A stretch of DNA of 64,000 nt, taken from the NCBI GenBank assembly GCA_947626195.1, contig CANQRF010000002.1, forward strand, positions 1 through 64,000, read 5' to 3'. The position numbers were made by a program, and so were the translations under genes. The notes under the pieces were generated by a model. That model was not told the origin of the DNA, searched no databases, and saw nothing but the letters and a program-made list of their open reading frames with translations. How positions within the stretch are numbered: position 1 is the first letter of the stretch; the number at the start of each line of letters is the position of its first letter. This document shows, piece after piece, positions 13,473 to 20,743 of the stretch. The stretch is from an uncultured Eggerthellaceae bacterium. Its GTDB lineage: Bacteria > Actinomycetota > Coriobacteriia > Coriobacteriales > Eggerthellaceae.

Positions 13473-14687
13473 TCAGATTGCCCAGATGGGAACGGCCTGC
13501 ACGTTTTGCGCAATCATGCTCGGCCTCGATATTTGGCAGATAACGTGGCCGAAGCCAACCTCGTAATCGGGGATTCCCTCTAGGCAGGCAAAATTCTTCA
13601 CGGCATCTTTTCCCACTAGGGCGCTTGTCTTGACTTCCACGGGATGGAGCACGTGGCCGTTCTGTATGACGAGATCTATCTCGTGTTTTTTCAGGTCGCG
13701 GTAAAACCAGATGTCTCGTATCTCCGCGCCAGCATTCATGTAGCTCTTGATGATCTCCGACACGACGAACGTCTCAAATATCTGGCCCGCGGCTGCGCCG
13801 TTTCTCAGTTGATCCGGCGTCGTCCATCGTGTGAGATAGGAGACAAGACCCGTGTCCATGAAATATATTTTCGGAGCCTTGGCTACGCGCTTGCTGACAT
13901 TTTGCGAAAAAGGATAAACGAGGTGGACGATGCCGCTTGCGCGGAGGATCGAGACCCACGATTGTACGGTCTTGGAATCGACGTCGATGGCGTTTGCAAT
14001 ATCGGATGCATTGAAGAGCTGGCCGGTGCGTGCCGCGCATGCGATCATGAAATCGAGGAACTTTCTCTCGTCCTTGATGTTCACGAGCGTTCTTACATCA
14101 CGTTCGAGATAAGAATGAACGTAGCTCGACCAAAACCTGTCCCACGGTATCTCGTCGACGAAGAGCCGCGGCATGGAGCCCCGTTGAATATGCGACCAGA
14201 CATCTATTCTGTTCCCGTTGCTTGGGGTCGTTTTCTCGATCTTAGCCGGTATATAGGGATGGGGAGTGGCTGATTCATCAAATATCTCGCGAAAGGAGAG
14301 CCCCGACATTTCCAAAATGCCTATTCTTCCAGCAAGAGATTCACTTACACCTTGCATAAGCTCGTATGTTTGGGAACCTGTCAGGGCTATTTGCCCATAG
14401 TCGTTCGATTGATCAACGACGAATTTGATTGTTTGGAAAAGCGACGAGACGCGCTGTATTTCATCGATGATCAACGGCAAGTCATTGGTCTGGAAGAAGA
14501 GAACGGGATCAGTTTCGGCCAGTCGATAGGCGAGAGGGTCTTCCAATGAAACGAAACAGTAGTCTTTCCCCACGCTTTCCATAAGCACGGTCGTTTTGCC
14601 AACCTGCCTCGCTCCTAAAACGAGCACGACTTTGAACTGGCTCAACATCTCCTTGATAGTCGATTCGATTTCCCGTCGAATGTACAT
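13473..14687 (-). CDS. Second AAA_14/DUF4143-type ATPase
   Basis: A 404-residue protein transcribed toward the first ATPase. ATG at 14687 (MYIRREIES) follows AAGGTG; an upstream start would add nine residues. Walker A is GARQVGKT at 25-32, Walker B LPLIIDEIQ, then ALTGSQTYEL. SGLSFREIF, SYLERDVRTLVNI and FMDTGLVSYL are family landmarks. The C-terminal HEIDLVIQ and LHPVEVKTSA supply D...ExK as in the first protein. The two ATPases differ strongly in sequence, so they are not a recent duplication. A perfect 15-base-arm palindrome stands just upstream of the start. Confidence 0.85.
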   Translation of the reverse strand: MYIRREIESTIKEMLSQFKVVLVLGARQVGKTTVLMESVGKDYCFVSLEDPLAYRLAETDPVLFFQTNDLPLIIDEIQRVSSLFQTIKFVVDQSNDYGQIALTGSQTYELMQGVSESLAGRIGILEMSGLSFREIFDESATPHPYIPAKIEKTTPSNGNRIDVWSHIQRGSMPRLFVDEIPWDRFWSSYVHSYLERDVRTLVNIKDERKFLDFMIACAARTGQLFNASDIANAIDVDSKTVQSWVSILRASGIVHLVYPFSQNVSKRVAKAPKIYFMDTGLVSYLTRWTTPDQLRNGAAAGQIFETFVVSEIIKSYMNAGAEIRDIWFYRDLKKHEIDLVIQNGHVLHPVEVKTSALVGKDAVKNFACLEGIPDYEVGFGHVICQISRPSMIAQNVQAVPIWAI

Positions 14688-14735
14688 GGCCGCACCTTCT
14701 TTCACGCGCAATTCGCATGTAGTTTAAAGTATAAC

Positions 14736-14770
14736 GGTTAATATTTGGAGTTGTGCTCCAAATATTAACC
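14736..14770. promoter_or_regulatory. 35-base perfect palindrome before the second ATPase
   Basis: GGTTAATATTTGGAG (14736-14750) and CTCCAAATATTAACC (14756-14770) are exact reverse complements around TTGTG. It starts 49 bases upstream of the ATG on the minus strand, in the promoter zone. No U-run follows. It parallels the palindrome before the first ATPase in position but not in sequence. Confidence 0.6.
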
Positions 14771-14844
14771 AAATACATGGCGAAGGTAGTAGCCACACGG
14801 GGAAGATCGTGACCGCTTGCGCTAAATGATTTCGAACGTTGGGC

Positions 14845-16185
14845 CTATTCGGGGATGCCCTCGCCGAAGAGAAGGTAGCACTCGGGATAGGGAAGGGCGG
14901 CGCGGGCTTGGTCGCGAAGGTTGTTCATCCCGCTCAAGAACTGCCGATACATCACCACGACGAGATAGCATCCCTTGGGCGTCAACGTGAGCTCCTCGTC
15001 ATTGTCGGTGGCGAAGGCGCCGTTGAGGCGCATGAAAGCCATCTCTGCCGGCAGACCCTTCTCCACCGAGCAGCCGAAATCTCGTTCAAAGCTCCGCTTG
15101 TCGAGGCGCAGCTTGTAGAGGTCGAGCAGGAAGCGATAGCGCATGAGGTCGCGGCGGCTCATGACGGTCTTTCCCATGAGCGGCATCTCGCCGCGTGCGA
15201 TGGCCTCGTTGTAGCGGTCGATGCTGAAAACGTTCACGTAGATGCAGCCATCGAGATGGGTGATCGAGCCGCTTCCGATGGCGGGGTATTCCTCGTAGTT
15301 CACCTGATATTCATCGATGTGCTGCTCGCCGGCTTGGGCGTTCGTGGAATGCTCGTCTGCTTCGGTGGTTTTCGCCTCGGTGCGCTTCTTCGTCTCATCG
15401 GAGTTGTTGCGGGTGAACGTCCAAAGGGTCGAGCGCCTGAAGAGCGGGTTGTCTCCGCCGGCGAGCACGCCGTCAACGATCTCGTAGAAGCGGCGCTCGC
15501 GGTCGTAATCGAGCTTGCCCAGCGTCGCGGCCATCTTCTTCGTGGTTGACGCCGACACGTAAAGAGGCGAGAACGTGGCCTGACGGGCGCCGCAGAGTGC
15601 GATTTTCTTCAGATCATCGAAAAGGATGTCTTCGGTTTGCGTGGGGAAGTTGAAGATCATATCGACGTTGAGGGAGTCGAAATAGGGAAGGGCGCCCTCG
15701 ATGCCGGCAAGGATCTCCTTCGAGCTTCCGTACTTGTCGTAGCGATCCATCTGCTTCAGCAGGTCGTCGTTGAAGCTCTGCACGCCCACTGAGAGCCGCT
15801 GAACGCGCCCGGTGAGTTTTTCCAAATAGGGTCTCGCCAGATGGTTCGGGTTCGTCTCGCACCCCACCTCGCGGATGTTGAATATGTCGCGCGCGAGGTC
15901 GAGCGTTTCGCAAAGCTCATCGATCATGACGGTGGGGGTGCCGCCGCCCACGTAGATGCTCTCCACGTTGTAGCCGAGGTCTTTCACCATGAGCATCTCT
16001 TTGCGCATGCTCGCGAAATAGGGCTTTGCGATCTCCTCGCGGAAGGGGTAGCGGTTGAAGCTGCAATACGGGCAGAGGCGCTCGCAGAAGGGGACGTGCA
16101 TATAAAGCATCGTCGGCCGGTTGGATTTCGCCGGCGGAAGCGAGGTCTCATTGGTGGGGTTGAGCGCGAGCTCGCATTCGGCCAA
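14845..16185 (-). CDS. HemN/HemW-like radical SAM protein
   Basis: A 446-residue radical SAM enzyme of the oxygen-independent coproporphyrinogen oxidase family. The cluster motif CERLCPYC gives C34, C38 and C41, followed by SIYVGGGTPT and RLSVGVQSFND, then the family core FDSLNVDMIFNFPTQTEDI and a HemN-type C-terminal domain (MSRRDLMRYRFLLDLYKL). The family includes porphyrinogen oxidases, heme chaperones (HemW) and anaerobic heme-degrading enzymes (HutW/ChuW); I cannot separate these from sequence alone. TTG at 16185 is used here, but no ribosome site fits it. AAGGAG at 16231-16236 points to an ATT codon at 16224 in frame, adding 13 residues. A charged insert (KKRTEAKTTEADEHSTN) interrupts the middle. 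Confidence 0.8.
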   Translation of the reverse strand: MAECELALNPTNETSLPPAKSNRPTMLYMHVPFCERLCPYCSFNRYPFREEIAKPYFASMRKEMLMVKDLGYNVESIYVGGGTPTVMIDELCETLDLARDIFNIREVGCETNPNHLARPYLEKLTGRVQRLSVGVQSFNDDLLKQMDRYDKYGSSKEILAGIEGALPYFDSLNVDMIFNFPTQTEDILFDDLKKIALCGARQATFSPLYVSASTTKKMAATLGKLDYDRERRFYEIVDGVLAGGDNPLFRRSTLWTFTRNNSDETKKRTEAKTTEADEHSTNAQAGEQHIDEYQVNYEEYPAIGSGSITHLDGCIYVNVFSIDRYNEAIARGEMPLMGKTVMSRRDLMRYRFLLDLYKLRLDKRSFERDFGCSVEKGLPAEMAFMRLNGAFATDNDEELTLTPKGCYLVVVMYRQFLSGMNNLRDQARAALPYPECYLLFGEGIPE

Positions 16186-16349
16186 CCGATGGACGATGCC
16201 GGTCAGTAAACGTTCGGATAAAATGGCGTGCTCCTTATGTGACAGGTACTGAATATGTTGTGTAACGCAAGGATTCTAGTACAACGCAAGAGGCGACGTG
16301 GGAAAAAGTGTCCCCATCCATGAAGTCATCAACTGTCGTGATTCATCGA

Positions 16350-16442
16350 TTGTCGCTCTCCCGCAGAAGAGCTTTTCACGATCGCAGTTTCCCGCACAAG
16401 AGCTTTTCACGACCGCTGCTCCCCGTGCAGGAGCTTTTCATC
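16350..16442. repeat. Three degenerate 31-base tandem repeats
   Basis: Units at 16350-16380, 16381-16411 and 16412-16442 share CCCGCA(G/C)AAGAGCTTTTCACG with substitutions. They fill the gap between the 3' end of the LytTR regulator and the radical SAM gene and touch the regulator stop codon. There are no spacers, so this is not CRISPR. The remainder of the gap (16225-16349) shows no gene. Confidence 0.6.
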
Positions 16443-17254
16443 AAAGGTAGCCCTCCTGCTTAAGGATTTCCTTGACGTGTGTGTATTTCTTCTCGGGAAT
16501 CGGCAGCTCGGTGCCGTCGGTGAGCGTCGCTGCGAAACGTCGGAGCTCGCTTATCGCCGAGGGGTTCACGAGATAGCTCGCATGGATGCGCAGCAAGAGG
16601 TCGGGATATTTCTGCTCGAACTGCGGAAGGGTGCCGTTTATCGTGATAGGGCCTTTTTTCGTATGCACGATGAGGTGCGAAGTGCGCTTTATCGTCTCGA
16701 TGTAGAGAACGTTATCCAGAAGAAGGCGATACATGTTGCCGTTTGTCGCCTTCACCGTGATTCGCGTGTCGGGCCTGCTCTTTTCGTCGTCCGTCTTGAA
16801 GAGCGACTCGTAATGCACGGGGTAGATGGTATCGCGCCGGTCGTATGGCCAGAAATTGCTGATGTGGATGAGCGAGATCTCGGCGCGAGGTTGCCATCCC
16901 CCCCCCCTCGTGCTTCACGCGCCTTTCCCGCCAGGTGAAATGCAGCAACTGGTCGTGGAGAAAGGTCTTGCCGCTCGGGTAGTGCGTGGAAACCTCATAG
17001 TGCAGGAGAACCTCCTGCACGTTGGCAGCAGGGGAAGCGCACGTCGCCTCAATATCGCCCATGGTGAAGGTGAGGTTGTGGCTTTCCGCCATCCATGTGT
17101 CGATGAGCTTCTGCTTTCCCTGAATGTATTGGCGCTTGGCGGGGCCGAGCCACAGCACGTCTTCCCCGATGCTCTCGAAGAACGGCTCGAGGTTGTTCTC
17201 GTAGTATTCGGTGATGATGAAAATCGAACGGGAAATCACATCGTCCGCTTTCAT
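16441..17254 (-). pseudogene. SnoaL-LytTR transcription regulator, frameshifted at a G10 tract (possible phase-off state)
   Basis: Two adjacent minus-strand frames form one protein interrupted by a single base. The first, from ATG 17254 (after GAGG), encodes a SnoaL/NTF2-like ligand domain (MKADDVISRSIFIITEYYENN to FLHDQLLHFTWRERRVKHEGG). It then meets ten consecutive G on the coding strand and slips into an unrelated frame that runs to 16712. The other frame resumes at the tract with WQPRAEISLIHISNFWPYDRR and encodes a complete LytTR DNA-binding domain (TINGTLPQFEQKYPDLLLRI, HASYLVNPSAI) ending at 16441. Nine G would restore one 270-residue regulator. Poly-G tracts mutate easily, so this may be reversible phase variation, a fixed mutation, or a base-calling error. 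Next upstream is a LysR gene. Confidence 0.75.
16898..16907. repeat. Homopolymer C10 (G10 on the coding strand)
   Basis: Ten consecutive C within the SnoaL-LytTR reading frame, exactly where the frame breaks. It is the longest single-base run I noticed in the window, in a setting where chance runs of this length are rare. Confidence 0.9.
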
Positions 17255-17361
17255 GGTGCCTCGCTTCCGTAAGACGCACTGCATTGGCGAGTACTCACGA
17301 TAGCGCTCTTATGGATTGTTTCGTGCGAAAAACGGTCGAAAAGCAGAATTTGAACGCTCCG

Positions 17362-18261
17362 CTATTCGATGATACCGAGCATTGTCTTCGCGGCATCGAG
17401 AAAGGCATTCGCCGAGGGCGATAACGGGCGGTGGCGCATCCATACGATGTCCGATTCCACTTCCAAGCGCGGCTCAAAGGGGACGAATCGAAGAACATTC
17501 GCCTCGGAGACCCTGATCTGCTTCTCCAAGGAGACCACGCTGCCAAATCCCTCGGCAGCGAAAAGGGTGGCGTTGAAGATGAGATTATAGGTGGCCACCA
17601 CGTCGAGCAGCTCGTAATCTTCGCCGAACCATTCGATGAACGAATTGGAGGTGAGGTTCTTTTGCATGGTTTGCTCTGAGAGTATGAGCTTCTCGCCAAG
17701 AAGATCGGCCTTCGTCACCGACTTTTTGCTTGCAAGAGGATTGTCTTTGCGCATGAGCAGTCCCCAGGTGTCCTTTTCGGGAATGCGCAGATGGCCGTAA
17801 TGGGAGAGATCGGCCGGTTGGATGAGAATGCAGAAATCGAGGAGGCCGCGATCGAGCATATCCACCAGAATGTCGGCATTGCCGTCATAGATACGATAGC
17901 AGATGCCAGGATGTTCTTCTTGAAGCTCGCTGGCAACTTGGGCGATGAAGCATGAGGTGTATGACTCGCCGACGCCGATGCTGACGAGTCCCGCTAGCTC
18001 GTCGGCTGTCTCGGAGAGATCGGTTTTGATCGAGTCGGCCATATTGAGGATGGCTTGCGCCCGCTCGCGCAGGTGGCGCCCTTGCTCGGTCAGGGTGAGG
18101 CCCCGCGGTTCGCGTGTGAAGAGCTTCGCTCCCAATTCCACTTCGAGGTTCTTGATCTGGCGAGAGAGGGCGGGCTGCGTGACGTAGAGCGATTTAGCTG
18201 CGCGCACCAAATTGCCCTCATTGGCCACCGCGAGAAAGTATCGTAAGCTGCTGAGCTCCAT
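17362..18261 (-). CDS. LysR-family transcription regulator
   Basis: A 299-residue regulator. ATG at 18261 (MELSSLRYFLAVANEGN) follows GAGGTG. The winged helix-turn-helix is AAKSLYVTQPALSRQIKNLE with the usual LysR C-terminal half (TREPRGLTLTEQG), then a two-lobed inducer domain (LVSIGVGESYTSCFIAQVA, LLDFCILIQPADLSHYG, DTWGLLMRKDNPLASKK). It lies downstream of the exported flavin reductase on the same strand and upstream of the LytTR gene. Regulation of the reductase is likely by proximity, although LysR genes are more often divergent from their target. Confidence 0.9.
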   Translation of the reverse strand: MELSSLRYFLAVANEGNLVRAAKSLYVTQPALSRQIKNLEVELGAKLFTREPRGLTLTEQGRHLRERAQAILNMADSIKTDLSETADELAGLVSIGVGESYTSCFIAQVASELQEEHPGICYRIYDGNADILVDMLDRGLLDFCILIQPADLSHYGHLRIPEKDTWGLLMRKDNPLASKKSVTKADLLGEKLILSEQTMQKNLTSNSFIEWFGEDYELLDVVATYNLIFNATLFAAEGFGSVVSLEKQIRVSEANVLRFVPFEPRLEVESDIVWMRHRPLSPSANAFLDAAKTMLGIIE

Positions 18262-18441
18262 ATCGGTCACCTCGTTTTCGGAAACCCCGCCGGCATTTTG
18301 CGAGCTTCGAATTTGATGCCCCCTGAATCCCCTTGGCATGGAGATTCACGCCAAGAATCTCTATAACGCGGAACAGACCGGATCCTCGCGCATGAAACCA
18401 TGACGTACGATCCGATCTGTTCCCGAGGAGGGCCTATGATT

Positions 18442-18514
18442 GGAATGCCGCCGTTTCCATTATAGAGAACCGAGAAGCCTACGCTTCCGCACTTTCTCGT
18501 GGCAGCGGCATTCC
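18442..18514 (-). terminator. Long-stem structure after the flavin reductase gene
   Basis: GGAATGCCGC (18442-18451) and GCGGCATTCC (18505-18514) form perfect 10-base arms; an inner CGAGAA / TTCTCG pair suggests a branched stem. It begins 12 bases past the reductase stop on the minus strand. No U-run follows the far arm, so termination is only probable. The rest of the 18262-18526 gap holds nothing else recognisable. Confidence 0.45.
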
Positions 18515-18526
18515 GGAAAAATAAGA

Positions 18527-20473
18527 TTATGCAGCTTGCTCAAGGCAATCGGCAACACCGGAGATGATAGCGTTGCTGGTCATGGTCGCACCGCTTACCA
18601 CATCGACGTCGGCGCTGTTCGCCGCGACGATGGCCTCAGGGAGCGCTTCGATGGCCATGGTTCCGATGCCTTGCGTCTCGTTGTTTTCTCCCACTTCCAC
18701 GGAAGCGATCTTGCCGCCCGAAATGGTCACGGTCACCGGAACCGCTCCGTCTTTGCCATCGTAGGCCGCCTCATAGGTTCCGTCGGTGTATGTGGCGTCG
18801 GAAGCTGCGACCGGTGTCGCTTCGCTCTGGGCGCCACTCTCGGGCTCAGGTTCCATAACAGCGTTTGCGGGGTCGAAGTTCGCGGCATTGGCGCCGGCCT
18901 GCCAGCCCCATGACAGAGCTTGGTCGAAGCCGCCGTAATACACGAGGCCCTCTTGCTCGGCGTAGCTGCCGCAAACAACGCCTGCCGCATAAAGGCCGGG
19001 GATGACGCGGTCGTCGTCGGTCAGCACTTCGCTATCGACGCTGGTCTTCACGCCGCCGAACGTCACGTAATACTGAGGGGTGATGGGGAAGGCGAAGAAC
19101 GGCGCCTGTTCGATCTTTGAAACCACGGTCACATCGCGGCCCCAGTCCTCGTCGGTGCCCGTGTCGATGAAGCCGTTGTAGCGTTCGATCTCGTCAAGGA
19201 ATCCCTGCACGTCGCAGTTCATATGTCCTGCGAGCTCTTCCAGCGTGTCGGCTTGGTAGTAGACGGTGCCATCTTTCGTCATGACCTCGGCGTCTTCGTA
19301 TATGACGTGGGCATCGAAACGGTTGTCGAAGACATAGAAGGCGGTTTGGGCGGTCTGGCGGGAGGTTTCACGACCGATGCCGTAGTTCACTTGGTCTTCG
19401 TTCATGAAGCGCTTGCCTTCGAGGTTCACGGCAATGGCAGGGTCTGCCGGTGCGAGCGCGCCATCGTAATAGCCGAAGAGATAGAGGCGTCCTTCAATGG
19501 TATCCCAGTTGCGTGAGCCGGTGCCGCATGGCTGCCAGTTCAGGCCGAGATCCATGCCCCTGAAGCCGGCTCCGATGTTGCGGGCCATTTTATGGCCATC
19601 TCCGGTGAGGTTCATCGAGCCGGTGGTGGAGAGCTGGGCGACTTCGCGCCCGTAATACTGGCTGATCATATCGCGGGACGCGCAGAATGTGCCGGTGGCG
19701 AGGACGACGCCGTTGTTTGCATGAACGGTGATGGTCTTGCCCGTATCGGATTGGTAGGCCTTGACGCCGGTCACCACGCCGTTTTCGTTCTGGATGAACT
19801 CAACGGCCTCGGTGTTCAAGAGCGTTTCGCAGTCGTCCCACTCTTTGATGGTGTTGTAGAGCGAGGTCATGATCGGCTCGTTCTCGGCATGCCAAGTGCG
19901 ATAGGTGGGAGTGTATTCGGTGGCAAGGGCACGACCGAGGGAAACGCCCGTCCACTGAACGCCGGCATTATCTTCGAGCCATTGGCCGACGGGCGCCCAA
20001 AGCTCCATAAAACGGCGTGCGAAGGGGAACTCGGTGGTGGGGAAGTCGCGGCCGAGCTGGCCCATGTAAGACACCCAATGGGTGGCCTTCCAGTCTTCCA
20101 GATAGCTGTCGAAGTCGTCACCGTTTTCGCCGGCATGCTCGTCGGGCCAGAAAGCGAGAATGTCATTGTGGCTCGTGATGGAATCGCCACCGGTCATCGC
20201 GGCCTTCTCAAGCATGATGGAGGTCTTGCCGGCCTCATGCGCCGAGACGGCGGCCATCTGCCCTGCTCCGCCAGCGCCGACGATCACGACATCGGCCGTG
20301 TAATCGTAGGTTGGTTCGGATCCGGCAACTTCAGCCGAGGGCGTTGATCCGGATGTCTGCGATTGAGATGGCGAGCACCCCACCATAGAAAGGCCGGCGC
20401 CCGCAGCGGCGATCGTGCTTGCCGTCAGAGCGCCTTTGAGAAAGTTTCTGCGTGATAACGATTTCATTTTCAT
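18527..20473 (-). CDS. Tat-exported lipoprotein flavin reductase (FAD_binding_2 plus C-terminal FMN_bind)
   Basis: A 648-residue extracytoplasmic reductase of the fumarate reductase/urocanate reductase type. SRRNFLKG at 7-14 is a twin-arginine signal and GLSMVGC ends at lipobox C33, so it should be folded before export and lipid-anchored outside. ADVVIVGAGGAGQMAA at 61-76 binds FAD; GGVKTSVDSEVL and the final GGFDQALSWGWQAGANAA are family landmarks. After an acidic linker the C-terminal FMN-binding domain ends with DVVSGATMTSNA, where T630 is the probable covalent FMN site attached by an ApbE transferase. No heme motif is present, so electrons probably arrive through FMN. The acceptor is an organic molecule I cannot identify. 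GGGAG precedes ATG. Confidence 0.9.
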   Translation of the reverse strand: MKMKSLSRRNFLKGALTASTIAAAGAGLSMVGCSPSQSQTSGSTPSAEVAGSEPTYDYTADVVIVGAGGAGQMAAVSAHEAGKTSIMLEKAAMTGGDSITSHNDILAFWPDEHAGENGDDFDSYLEDWKATHWVSYMGQLGRDFPTTEFPFARRFMELWAPVGQWLEDNAGVQWTGVSLGRALATEYTPTYRTWHAENEPIMTSLYNTIKEWDDCETLLNTEAVEFIQNENGVVTGVKAYQSDTGKTITVHANNGVVLATGTFCASRDMISQYYGREVAQLSTTGSMNLTGDGHKMARNIGAGFRGMDLGLNWQPCGTGSRNWDTIEGRLYLFGYYDGALAPADPAIAVNLEGKRFMNEDQVNYGIGRETSRQTAQTAFYVFDNRFDAHVIYEDAEVMTKDGTVYYQADTLEELAGHMNCDVQGFLDEIERYNGFIDTGTDEDWGRDVTVVSKIEQAPFFAFPITPQYYVTFGGVKTSVDSEVLTDDDRVIPGLYAAGVVCGSYAEQEGLVYYGGFDQALSWGWQAGANAANFDPANAVMEPEPESGAQSEATPVAASDATYTDGTYEAAYDGKDGAVPVTVTISGGKIASVEVGENNETQGIGTMAIEALPEAIVAANSADVDVVSGATMTSNAIISGVADCLEQAA

Positions 20474-20659
20474 CTCCCTCTCTTGTCGAGCTCAATTCCT
20501 GGCGATCGCTTTCCTCTTTGCTTTCGCCACGTTCAATATTACGTTCCTCAACTGGGATAATCCATTTCAGATAAGTAATATCGACCTATGCAGAATTGTT
20601 ATATCGCCCCGAGGGAGACGGCCTTTGACGGCCTTTTCAAGCCGATTTCCATGAATGAG

Positions 20660-20689
20660 GGCCGTTGATCAGTGCAGTGAACAACGGCC
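20660..20689. repeat. Hairpin after the MFS-CBS gene
   Basis: GGCCGTTG and CAACGGCC pair as 8-base arms with a 14-base loop in the 270-base gap 20474-20743. It lies 3' of the MFS-CBS gene on the minus strand, but without a U-run. The remaining gap is AT-richer and presumably carries the reductase promoter; I could not fix its elements. Confidence 0.4.
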
Positions 20690-20743
20690 TATTCTCTTGC
20701 TCGTCCGATATGTTCTTCTTCCCTATAAGCTCGGGAAGCTGGC

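Noticed and set aside
11182-14770. Complete defence island or mobile element
   Set aside because: No integrase, transposase, methylase or known defence set accompanies the two ATPases, so only the accessory nature is supported.
16350-16442. Possible CRISPR array
   Set aside because: Units are directly adjacent with no spacers, only three copies, and no cas genes are nearby.
18527-20473. Naming the flavin reductase as cardiac glycoside reductase, fumarate reductase or urocanate reductase
   Set aside because: Domain layout fits all of these; I could not identify diagnostic substrate residues.
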